From the NCBI GenBank assembly GCA_016715885.1, contig JADJXL010000028.1:124001-188000 (forward strand): 64,000 nucleotides of DNA, read 5' to 3'. This DNA comes from Polyangiaceae bacterium. GTDB lineage: Bacteria; Myxococcota_A; Polyangia; Polyangiales; Polyangiaceae. Position 1 is the stretch's first letter; each line of letters opens with the position of its first letter. The notes under the pieces are model-generated. The model did not search any database, had not been told where the DNA came from, and saw nothing but the letters and a program-made list of their open reading frames with translations. Made by a program: the position numbers and the translations under genes. Positions 53,433 to 62,795 of the stretch are shown here, one piece after another.

Positions 53433-54071
53433 GCAAACACGTTACTCGCAGAATTTCATTCGAGGCAAGGGGTTGTTGCGTTCTCGACGCACGCGCGGTC
53501 ATCCTGAATCGCACTTTCCGCACCCTTGCTGAGGCCAAGCAACCCGCTCCGGTGTGCTGCATGCCCCGCTGTGTCACGACACACTGGACGCAATCGGCAC
53601 ACCGACGAACGCCCGCGCCCTACTCGCAGCGCGGCGCGCTCATGCTCGTCGTGCGCGCGTTCGTGCGTGCATGCTTGCGCTTGTGCGCGTGGGGCTTGCG
53701 TCGCAAGCCGCTTGCATCCGCAAGCGCAAGCCGATTCGACGCCCGCCCCATGACGGCTCCACGTGCGCGTGATTGTCGACGCGACGACCGCGTCGTCGTC
53801 ATCGCGTTCTCTACGCTCCGCACGCGTGCCCGATGGAGCGAAGTTCCATCAGGACGCACCGTGATCGACTGCGTTTCGCGTGCACGATGCTTGTCCCGCA
53901 GTCTCGCTTCCCTCGATTGCACCTACCAGAGAACGCGGGGGTTCTCTGCGCAGAGAACATGCGGCGCGAAGCATCGTCGTGTCATGCGTTTGGTGCGAGG
54001 GTTTTTCCGTAGCTCGTCCTTCGCACACGTCGTGCTTGTCCGGGTTTTTCCGGTCGTGTAGACTCGCGTTC
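53433..54071. other. Gene-free stretch with several palindromes
   Basis: About 640 bp without a credible gene: open frames here are Arg/Cys/Ser-rich in all frames and lack motifs. The stretch holds GGCTTGCG-T-CGCAAGCC (53693-53709), GCTTGC-ATCC-GCAAGC (53710-53725) and the hairpin set at 53927-53958. It separates the EVE/DUF3883 gene from the decayed segment that starts with the TPR fragment. Confidence 0.55.
53927..53958. repeat. Triple inverted repeat with two mutually exclusive hairpins
   Basis: CAGAGAAC (53927-53934), GTTCTCTG (53941-53948) and CAGAGAAC (53951-53958) occur in a row. The middle copy can pair with either flank: a loop of 6 to the left, or the 18-bp near-continuous palindrome to the right. 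It lies about 110 bp upstream of the TPR fragment. It could be an operator or an attenuator-like switch. Confidence 0.55.
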
Positions 54072-54341
54072 GTGCGTCGTTCATCGCGCGTTTTTCTATG
54101 TCTTGCTGGCCTTCTTGCGGCGCGCGTGTCGCCTGCGAACGAAGCCGACGACGATCGTCGGCGCCCTGAAAAGCAACTCAGTGAAGCGGACGAAATGCGT
54201 TTTCGCGCGTTGGTCAAGGAAGGCGCTCGTGCTGCCGACGAAGGGCGGCTGAACGACGTCGTCAAGGCATACACTGCCGCTCTAGAAGTTCGCTGCGCCG
54301 AAAGTGGGCTTTTCGCAGGAATGGTCCTTTGTGTAAGATGA
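54072..54341 (+). pseudogene. 5' fragment of an exported TPR protein gene
   Basis: From a GTG, 89 codons encode a signal peptide (MRRSSRVFLCLAGLLAARVSPA) and the start of a TPR-like helix pair (DEMRFRALVKEGARAADEGRLNDVVKAYTAALEVR). The family normally continues for several hundred residues, but here the frame runs into unrelated sequence (CAESGLFAGMVLCVR) and stops. The breakpoint near 54295 looks like a deletion or insertion junction. It marks the left end of the decayed segment 54.0-56.5 kb. Confidence 0.6.
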
Positions 54342-54359
54342 ACGTTTGGGCGGTAATCG

Positions 54360-55329
54360 ATGCAAGCAATGAAGAAGCATAGTTCGATCATGCTGGGCAT
54401 GCTGGTGCTGGGTTTCGCAGGGGCAGGGATGACGGGTGCTTGCGGGTCGGACGCGCCGGTGCCTGTCAATGGGATCGAATGCCCCGTGTCGATGGACGAC
54501 CTGAGCGTCGGTATGGCCGCAGCAACGGATGCGTGTCCAACCGAATGTTCGGCCGAGGTGGAAAAGCCCTGCAAGCGGTTCAAGATTCAGCTTCAAGGCG
54601 ATCCCAACAACAACATCGAGACGCGAAGAAAATACAAGGCCGCGTTTGGCTCGGCCTGCTACATGTCCGCGGACATCAATAATAGTACATTCAACTGTTT
54701 TTACAGGAAGGTGGAGGGGAAGGGGCAAGCGTGCGAGCACGCCCAGATGGTCGCCCAGGTCTTCGGAGCGGCGCCCTACGCGGAAGGATACCCCTGCAAG
54801 GAAGTCCCCGGCACGAAGATCGACCTCGTGCATCGACTTGTGGACGCGCCGCTGCAACACCCGCTCATCGAGGTCGATGCGGTCCCGACGATAGCGGTGA
54901 ACGGTCCATATCGGAATTTGCCCGAGCCGCAAGATCTCGCGCCGGGCAACGATTTTTACAAGGAGGTTGTCGACAAGAACGGCAACCAAGTCGATCAGCA
55001 GGATCTGATTCTAAAGGTCAACCGCGACGCGAACGGTGGGGAGATTCACTCCGATCTTGCGGGTTTCGTGTACCCTTGTGATAAGACTGACCCCTCCAAG
55101 ATGTGCACGGAGCCGACCGTTCTCAAGAAGCGCGTCCTTATGACGACGACGCCGCGCAGGTCCATCATGTCGCGCGCGCCAAAGACGACACGCTGTTGCC
55201 CGTGGGGGACAAACTCGAATGCGAACGCGGCGGTGATCTCACGCAAGCTCAACCATTTTCTGAGGAACAAATACCCGTCAGCAGCCAGAGGTCCTGCAGA
55301 TCAACCAGGTTACACCCTACCCACCGTGA
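54360..55329 (+). pseudogene. Frameshifted lipoprotein with HNH-type nuclease domain
   Basis: The ATG at 54360 begins a lipoprotein leader (MLGMLVLGFAGAGMTGAC). About 255 codons read normally to EPTVLKKR. Then the frame must shift near 55134 to read PYDDDAAQVHHVARAKDD, shift back near 55190 to read RCCPWGTNSNANAAVISR and KLNHFLRNKYPS, and shift again near 55280 to read QPEVLQINQVTPYPP with a TGA at 55327-55329. Assembled, AAQVHHV plus GTNSNANAAVISRKL is an HNH/endo VII-like nuclease motif. Literal translation runs to 55364. Three indels in 200 bp suggest decay or local sequence error. It may be a secreted DNase effector. Confidence 0.6.
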
Positions 55330-55396
55330 GGCACCAAGTGACGTGTTGTCCGGGCGCGCATTGACGCCGAGACCAACCTGGCATAACCGTGGCATC

Positions 55397-56176
55397 ATGG
55401 TTGAGCGACAACATTATTATGGACGCCTCGTGTTTGACCGCGATGCCATCGTGCGCGCCGCGTTGCGGGCCTACGTCGAACACATCCTTGCACATCTGGA
55501 TCCGCTCGAGCGCCATCGTTTCACAGCCTCCTCCGCGAATGAGTGGGAGGGCGACCTCCAGCGAGGCGCGTTCCACAACGACAACAGAGAAGGAGACTAC
55601 GAAGTCGTGGCATGGACCGAGGCGGGCGTCGTCGGCCTGGCGTGCGCTCTGGATGCGGTCCGATCGAGCAGCTTGGCCTCGAGATTGACGAGGTGACAGG
55701 TGGGCCGGATGATGTGCGGGGGCCGTGCCCGAGCTTCCCGACGAGCTGGAGCCAGCGTTCGTGATGGCCGTCGGCATGCTCGAGAGTGGGACGAGCATGG
55801 GGAGAGATGCAGGCGTCGGCTTCTGGCTGCACGGCGATCGCGTTGGAGGCTCGTTCTTCCTCTTTACGGATCCGACGCTGGCCTGGGGCGCCAAACGGCT
55901 GGCCGCGTGGGGCAAGCTCCGAGGCGACCGATTGCCGGTATGGTGGAATCAAGATTACGCCGAGGTTTCGGAGCTCGACCGAACGGTCGCCGCGCCCATC
56001 CACGCAATCATCGACGCGGTGGTCGCCCGGAGGCTGAGCGGTCCGACAGAACTAACACCGGACGAGCTTGCGACGCTCTCCCCACGGCTCCCGACCCCGG
56101 AACAACTCGTTGCTGTAAACGGAGTCTTCAAAAGGTCGGCATCACCTGGCCCGGTTCGCCGAAGATCCCTGATTAG
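55397..56176 (+). pseudogene. Frameshifted gene downstream of the HNH lipoprotein
   Basis: The ATG at 55397 begins MVERQHYYGRLVFDRDAIVR and reads to VVGLACALDA. Coding then continues in a second frame from about 55657 (PIEQLGLEIDEVTGGPDDVRG) and in a third after a G-run at 55717-55722 (AVPELPDELEPAFVMAVGML, GRDAGVGFWLHGDRVGGSFF, DYAEVSELDRTVAAPIHAII). One more A in the A-run near 56131 joins KKVGITWPGSPKIPD and a TAG at 56174-56176. Repaired it would be ~258 residues; no family is recognised. Its position behind a putative nuclease makes an immunity role conceivable, but this is inference. Confidence 0.55.
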
Positions 56177-56177
56177 C

Positions 56178-56482
56178 CACCGCCGACAGGTTTGGCGATG
56201 TCGAATCGGAGTCGACGAGCGATAAGAACATTCCCGACACGAGGTTGACATTCGAATACGACAGGCGGGACAAGTACGGCAATGTCGAGAGCGCCACAGC
56301 AAAAGACGCATCGGTCACGTGCGAACATCGACGACGGTCTTCGATGAAGAAGGCGTCTTTCCCGTCAAGGAAATCAACGCGCTCGAACACGAAACTGCGC
56401 TCGAATACGACCGACGATTTGGCGCTCTACAAACCCTGCGAAATGTGCAGGAAATGATGGGTTCTACTCACGTTCGTCAATG
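56178..56482 (+). pseudogene. Rhs/YD-repeat protein remnant
   Basis: Two frames together spell YD-repeat sequence: one gives GDVESESTSDKNIPDTRLTF then EYDRRDKYGNVESATAKDAS, and after a shift near 56315 another gives GHVRTSTTVFDEEGVFPVKE, INALEHETALEYDRRFGALQ and TLRNV. Rhs proteins carry many such repeats in a cocoon that holds a toxin; here only two or so remain, with no start and no toxin tip. It stops at a TGA near 56481. This is a leftover of an Rhs-type effector locus. Confidence 0.6.
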
Positions 56483-56625
56483 AAGTAACCTCGACCCATT
56501 TTATACGGCAACATGCCTAGCCCGATCCCGTCGCGTGGCTTCCAATCTTGCGGCAACGCGGCCTCATAAATGACGAGCACGCCAACAATGGCCGCCAGGG
56601 TCAAGCAAGTCCTACCATCGGGCAT
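56464..56625 (-). CDS. Small single-span membrane protein
   Basis: A 53-residue protein (start MPDGRTCLTLA) with one hydrophobic helix (LTLAAIVGVLVIYEAAL) followed by a soluble tail (PQDWKPRDGIGLGMLPYKMGRGYFIDERE). The composition of the tail is protein-like, but no family is recognised and no ribosome binding site stands out. The frame is open upstream to 56721 but loses quality there. Overlaps the end of the Rhs remnant on the opposite strand. Confidence 0.4.
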   Translation of the reverse strand: MPDGRTCLTLAAIVGVLVIYEAALPQDWKPRDGIGLGMLPYKMGRGYFIDERE

Positions 56626-56736
56626 GCTCGGAACAGCACGAATCGGAAGACCTCGAAGCCGACGACAAACCTGTTGACGCCAACCCTGGACAGTGTGTAC
56701 CGTACAGTTCTCTCGTACCATGGTTCAGGAGCAATC

Positions 56737-57453
56737 ATGCAAAATCCCACGATGAAAACACGCGTGTCCAAATGCCTGGAGCTTGCGACGTACTCCATCC
56801 GCATGTTCGGTAAGTTCCCGGCGAACGTCGTGCTCACCCAGCTCGCCGCCGATATGACCGCCGCCAAATCGCATCTCGCGACGTCGCAACAAACCTACGA
56901 AGCGGCGGTGCTGGACATCTTGCCCGCGCGCGTGGACGCGAAATACGAAAACCACAGGTCCGATCGACGCATTCGCCTGACGCAGCAAAAAGTCGAAATG
57001 GCGGACGGCAAAAAAGGCGGCCGTATTGCCGAATTGGTCTTTCCGGAGGGATCGACACCCATCACGCGCCTCCAAGGTGATTCACAAATCCAGGCCATGT
57101 CGGACCTCGAAGGTCGCTTGGAATCGGCCATGCAGCTTTGGCCGGAAGCCGCCGCAGAACGGGAGGCCATCAAGGAACACCGCGAAGCGTACGACACGGC
57201 GCTCGCGTATCGCCGCAACGTCGGTCAAAACGTGCGCAACAAGCGCGCTCTCCGCAATGCGGCCAAAGAAGCCTTCATCACGAAGTACGTCGAAATCGGC
57301 AGTCGCGTCGCGGCCGAATATCCGCGTGACAGCGTCATGCAGGACCTATTCTTCGATGAAGTTCGCACCAAATCAGCGCTCGCCGAAGCGGACGAAGACG
57401 ACGACGCCGATACCGAGAGCGAAGAAAACAGCGGCGAAAACAAAAAGGGTTGA
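56737..57453 (+). CDS. Hypothetical helical protein followed by the palindrome array
   Basis: A 238-residue soluble protein. The ATG at 56737 (MQNPTMKTRVSKCLELATYS) has CAGGAG 6 nt upstream; the open frame further upstream has no support. It is mostly helical with coiled-coil potential (LTQLAADMTAAKSHLATSQQ; EAAAEREAIKEHREAYDTALAYRR; NKRALRNAAKEAFITKYVEIGS) and ends in an acidic then Asn/Lys tail (EADEDDDADTESEENSGENKKG). No known domain or signal peptide. Its stop codon lies at the first half-site of the 43-bp-period palindrome array, so the array forms its 3' untranslated region if transcription continues. Confidence 0.7.
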   Translation: MQNPTMKTRVSKCLELATYSIRMFGKFPANVVLTQLAADMTAAKSHLATSQQTYEAAVLDILPARVDAKYENHRSDRRIRLTQQKVEMADGKKGGRIAELVFPEGSTPITRLQGDSQIQAMSDLEGRLESAMQLWPEAAAEREAIKEHREAYDTALAYRRNVGQNVRNKRALRNAAKEAFITKYVEIGSRVAAEYPRDSVMQDLFFDEVRTKSALAEADEDDDADTESEENSGENKKG

Positions 57454-57762
57454 CGCAAATCCGCGCCGACCTCGTACGAGGTGGCGCTCGCACCCGCCCA
57501 AAAGGCATCGGCGCCGCTAAGCGCATTCCCTTGCGTCGGCGCAAATCACCGTGCACACATGTGGCAAGCTGATTTGCACGCGTGCAAATGGGTCGCCGCA
57601 ATTCGAAGGGCGGTCTTTTGCACCGACGAAAACACCATCGCGCACCCGTGGCGCCATCCCTTGCGCGCGTGCAAATCAGGCTGCGCGACGTGTGCGAGGT
57701 CCTTTGCGCCGGTGCAAATGTGTTGCCGCAAGCGGTCGAGGTCGATTTGCGTCGACGCAAGC
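57452..57762 (+). repeat. Array of TTGC-N6-GCAA palindromes with a 43-bp period
   Basis: Palindromes centred at 57537.5, 57580.5, 57624.5, 57667.5, 57710.5 and 57753.5 share the frame (A)TTTGC-N6-GCAAA(T). The six central bases are GTCGGC, ACGCGT, ACCGAC, GCGCGT, GCCGGT and GTCGAC. Upstream, a degenerate copy is centred at 57494.5 and a right half-site GACGCAAAT at 57452-57460 (centre 57451.5). Spacing is 43, 43, 43, 44, 43, 43, 43. The ~25-bp intervals are only weakly alike. The array follows the stop of the gene ending at 57453. No gene is called in 57454-57787. Confidence 0.8.
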
Positions 57763-57787
57763 ATGATGTCGCAAGGGGTCCACTCAA

Positions 57788-57949
57788 TCTCAAACTTCGC
57801 TTGCGAGATTGCAAGAGCTCCACGCGCTCAAAACTTCGCCTTCAAATGCCCGCCCACATACCCAACGACCATCGAGTATCTGCCATTGGCCACGTCATGC
57901 TGCGACGTCGTCACCGTGCGCGGCAATATCCCCTGCAATCGCGCGTCCG
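57788..57949. repeat. Left 162-bp copy of the FadL gene 3' end
   Basis: This segment matches 62634-62795 in the same orientation over its full 162 bp, with about ten differences by eye. It covers ~40 bp beyond the FadL stop and the last ~40 codons. It marks the left edge of the GC-rich island. Confidence 0.88.
57828..57949 (-). pseudogene. 3' remnant of a FadL-family outer-membrane protein gene
   Basis: On the minus strand the segment reads ARLQGILPRTVTTSQHDVAN then GRYSMVVGYVGGHLKAKF and a TGA at 57828-57830. It differs from the intact gene at 62674 by conservative changes (N to H, T to S). The rest of the gene is missing: at 57950 the sequence becomes unrelated GC-rich island DNA. The substitutions look like ortholog- or paralog-type divergence rather than noise. 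Confidence 0.8.
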
Positions 57950-58014
57950 AGCGCGCCGTTGACGGTGGCGGCGCCGAGGCTGATCAGCACGATGGCGACC
58001 GCGTCGGTCTCCAC
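57895..58014 (-). pseudogene. 5' end of a membrane-protein gene cut at the island border
   Basis: A GTG at 58014 with GGGGA 6 nt upstream starts VETDAVAIVLISLGAATVNGAL, the first transmembrane helix of some membrane protein. After 22 codons the island ends at 57950, and the frame runs out of register into the FadL remnant (GRAIAGDIAAHGDDVAA) and stops. The gene would have been last in the FAAL/PKS/sulfotransferase operon, 67 bp after the sulfotransferase. It was probably lost when the island recombined. Confidence 0.55.
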
Positions 58015-58081
58015 CGGGCTCCCCTCGGCACGACGGCGCGCGCTCAGAACGCAGCGACGAGCGTCGTGGCGATGCGGTCTC

Positions 58082-59227
58082 CTACGGTCGCGGCAGCCGG
58101 TAGGCGTCATACACCCAGCCGAGATCGGCCATCACGCGCTCCTGCGAGATGCCGAACTCCTCGACCCGCTGGTTGGTGTGTCCGCGCCGGTAGCTCGACT
58201 GCCGCGCGGCCTGGGCTCCGACCGCGGCCTGGAGCGCGGACGAGGGCTCGATGCCGGCGAACGCCATGCAACGCTCGAAGACCCCGCCGAGATCCTCCTG
58301 CAGCTCGGGGTAGCGGACCACCAGTAGCTGGTCGTCGGGGATGACCCGGGCCTCCTCGACGTCGCGGAAGTAGCGATACAGCTCGACGTTGAAGCGGTAG
58401 CGGCGATCCCAGTACCGCTCCATGAGCTCGGCCGGGACGTTGCCCGGGCCGTAGAGCTGCGTGAAGAGGTGGTGGTGCAGGCTGAGGTGAGATGGGATGG
58501 TCTCGAGCGGGGAGCGGACCAGATACACGATGCGCGCGTCCGGGAAGTGCTCCAGCAGGGTCCGGACCCGCAGCGTCGAGTAGGGCATCTTCGCGACCAC
58601 CCGGGTGCGCCCGGTGGCGTGGATCTGACGCTGCAAGCAGCCCCGGAACAGCGCCATGCTGGCGTCGCGGTCGGCCTTCGGCTGGCGGTCGGGATAGACG
58701 AGATCCCACGGGTCCTGCTCGACGAAACCAAGCGCCGTGAACAGGAGGAGGAACTGGCTGTCCATCGAGAACAGGAAGAGCAGCTCCTCCTCCTCGATCG
58801 AATCGATGCGCACCTCGTGCGCGTCCTCGGCGAACACCGCCGAGGCGTCGTGGAAGCCCTTGCCGAGCAGCCGGACGAGCCCGGGGACGAGCGGTCCCAG
58901 GAGCTTGCGCGCGGTGAGGCTCGGCACGAGCAGCTCCCAGGTCTGAAAGGCAGGGAACTCCTCGGTCTGGGTGATCAAGCGGTGGAGGAAGGTGGTGCCG
59001 CTGCGCGGATGCCCGAGGATGAACACGGGACGCTCGACCGGGACGTCCTTGTAACCCGCCTGGAAGATCGCATCGAGCGGCAGGCTCGCCCGACCGGCGG
59101 CGAGGACGGCGAGGCGCGCGAGCAGGAACGGGACGTCGCGAGGTGCGAGGCGCGACGCGCTCGTGCGGAGCATCGACGCGGCGCGGACGAGCGGGTGAGG
59201 ACGGGTGAATGTGCGTGAGGCGGACAT
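58082..59227 (-). CDS. PAPS-dependent sulfotransferase family protein
   Basis: A 381-residue sulfotransferase. The 5'-phosphosulfate loop is FILGHPRSGTTFLHRL (P74-R-S-G-T-T), and the 3'-phosphate binding strand/helix is ARIVYLVRSPLETIPS (around 233-248). HTNQRVEEFGIS near the C-terminus matches the usual closing region. These enzymes move sulfate from PAPS to hydroxyls of lipids, sugars or phenols. The ATG is 3 bp after the stop of the type III PKS gene, so it is tightly co-transcribed and likely sulfates the polyketide product (inference). The protein has no signal peptide; action in the cytoplasm is expected. Confidence 0.88.
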   Translation of the reverse strand: MSASRTFTRPHPLVRAASMLRTSASRLAPRDVPFLLARLAVLAAGRASLPLDAIFQAGYKDVPVERPVFILGHPRSGTTFLHRLITQTEEFPAFQTWELLVPSLTARKLLGPLVPGLVRLLGKGFHDASAVFAEDAHEVRIDSIEEEELLFLFSMDSQFLLLFTALGFVEQDPWDLVYPDRQPKADRDASMALFRGCLQRQIHATGRTRVVAKMPYSTLRVRTLLEHFPDARIVYLVRSPLETIPSHLSLHHHLFTQLYGPGNVPAELMERYWDRRYRFNVELYRYFRDVEEARVIPDDQLLVVRYPELQEDLGGVFERCMAFAGIEPSSALQAAVGAQAARQSSYRRGHTNQRVEEFGISQERVMADLGWVYDAYRLPRP

Positions 59228-59230
59228 GGA

Positions 59231-60472
59231 TCAGACCTTTTGCAGCAGAAGGGCGGTGGCGGTGAGCCCGGGACCGAAGGCGAGGCTGACGACCGGGGTT
59301 CCCGAGGGCACGGCGGGCTCGGCGAGGATGCGCTGCCAGATGTGCGGGACCGTCGCCGACGACATGTTGCCGCGTTCGCGGAGGACCTCTCGACTGAAGC
59401 AGACCTGGTCGGGCCGCAGCGCGAGCGCTTCCTGCACGAGGTCGACGATGCGGGGTCCGCCCGGGTGCAGGGCGAACACGGCGCGATCGCGCAGCGCTGT
59501 GGGATCGCACCCGGCCTCGGTGGCGAGGGAGTTCACGAGCCCCGCGACGTGGTCGCGAATGAACAGGGGGACCTCGGGTGAGAGGTACATCTTGAACCCG
59601 TGGGGCGAGAGGTCCCAGGTCATCTCGTCCGCGCAGCCGGGCAGCACCCGCTCGTCCCAGCCGACCAGCCGTAGCCCCGCGGCCCCGGGGGCGTGGCGCG
59701 CGCCGGGGACGAGCGCGTACCGCACGAACCCGTCCGCGAACAGGGTCGCGGTCACGATGTTGCCAGGGCTATGGTCCAGCAGGTCCGCGTGGGCGGAGAG
59801 GACCTCGGTGTGCAGGATCTCGACCCGCCGTTTCGGCGCGACGAACCCGAGGTGAGCGGCCGCCAGGAACCCGGCGGCGATCCGCACGCCCGGGAAAGCG
59901 CCATAGCAGCCCATGTGCCAGGAGTTGGTGACCGTCGTCCGTCCCCACCCTCGCGCGCTGACGAACCGCTCGACGGGGCTCGGGGCCTGATAGGTGGAGC
60001 AGGTCACGTGCACGATGTCGTCGGGAGCCTCCCCGCCGGAGGGGAACGCCTGCGCCAGCGCCTCGTTCACGATCTCGGCGGTGTGCTGCATCCGCCGATC
60101 GATCGGGGCCCCGTCGGGCTCGCTGGTCAGCGTCTCGAAGAGACGGGGGAGCTCGCCGCCGAGCGCGCCGGGATCCAGCTCGCGGAGCGCTGGCGGCATG
60201 ATGAGCAGCATCCGCTGCGCGATGTGGGCTGGCGAGATGCCGAAACGGCGCACGCGATCACGGGTCTGCTCCCACACCTTCCGTGCCGCCTGCGGCTCCG
60301 ACACGCCGTCGCGAGCGCAGCGCGCGGTCGCCATGAGCCACGCGGTATAGGCCAGCAAGCGCGATTGGGGGATGGCGCGGTCCCCAAGGAAGCTCTCGAA
60401 GTCGGTGAAGACGATGTCCTGCTCCGTGAGCGGACGCATCGGACCGAGCAGCGGCGTGGTCGGACGAACCAT
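59231..60472 (-). CDS. Type III polyketide synthase (chalcone/stilbene synthase-like)
   Basis: A 413-residue thiolase-fold synthase. The catalytic triad fits type III PKSs: Cys189 in NSWHMGCYGAFPGVRIA, His336 in ALHPGGPRIVD and Asn369 in RGNMSSATVPHIW. The C-terminal FGPGLTATALLL matches the GFGPGLT motif. It extends acyl starters with malonyl-CoA; bacterial relatives using long-chain starters make alkylresorcinols or alkylpyrones. The N-terminal extension (~30 residues) and Tyr after the catalytic Cys are unusual. It follows the FAAL-carrier gene by 11 bp, suggesting that the carrier domain hands it a fatty acyl starter. Confidence 0.88.
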   Translation of the reverse strand: MVRPTTPLLGPMRPLTEQDIVFTDFESFLGDRAIPQSRLLAYTAWLMATARCARDGVSEPQAARKVWEQTRDRVRRFGISPAHIAQRMLLIMPPALRELDPGALGGELPRLFETLTSEPDGAPIDRRMQHTAEIVNEALAQAFPSGGEAPDDIVHVTCSTYQAPSPVERFVSARGWGRTTVTNSWHMGCYGAFPGVRIAAGFLAAAHLGFVAPKRRVEILHTEVLSAHADLLDHSPGNIVTATLFADGFVRYALVPGARHAPGAAGLRLVGWDERVLPGCADEMTWDLSPHGFKMYLSPEVPLFIRDHVAGLVNSLATEAGCDPTALRDRAVFALHPGGPRIVDLVQEALALRPDQVCFSREVLRERGNMSSATVPHIWQRILAEPAVPSGTPVVSLAFGPGLTATALLLQKV

Positions 60473-60483
60473 GAGACACCTCT

Positions 60484-62508
<2,025 letters not shown>

Positions 62509-62633
62509 TATGTCGACACGAGTTCTGCATGCATACAAAAAAATGTCCCTGACGAAGTTCGCGCGGGCGTCGGACATGCTTGACGTCCACTGCGGCGACC
62601 ACGCACTCCCCGGCGAGCGAATCGGGGACATCC

Positions 62634-62795
62634 TCTCAAACTTCGCTTGCGAGATTGAAAAAGCTCCACGCGCTCAAAACTTCGCCTTCAAGTGCCCGCC
62701 CACATACCCCACGACCATCGTATAGCGGCCATTGGCCACGTCATTCTGCGACGTCGTCACCGTGCGCGGCAAGATCCCCTGCAATCGCGCGTCCG
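62634..62795. repeat. Right 162-bp copy of the FadL gene 3' end
   Basis: Matches 57788-57949 in direct orientation. It comprises the last ~40 codons of the intact FadL gene plus ~40 bp after its stop, including TCTC-N13-GAGA (62634-62654), a weak hairpin that may terminate the FadL transcript. Confidence 0.88.

Noticed and set aside
57452..57762. CRISPR array with short palindromic repeats
   Set aside because: Although repeat-spacer-like, the repeats are only ~18 bp and diverge strongly in the centre, the intervals share weak similarity, and no cas gene is near. A degenerate structured array fits better.
57481..58344. Plus-strand open frame of 287 codons across the palindrome array, FadL remnant and sulfotransferase end
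   Set aside because: It crosses three unrelated sequence blocks, is rich in Cys/Arg/Pro and is antisense to recognised coding sequence.
58107..59510. Minus-strand open frame of 467 codons overlapping the sulfotransferase and PKS genes in another frame
   Set aside because: An Arg/Pro/Ala-rich shadow of two well supported genes.
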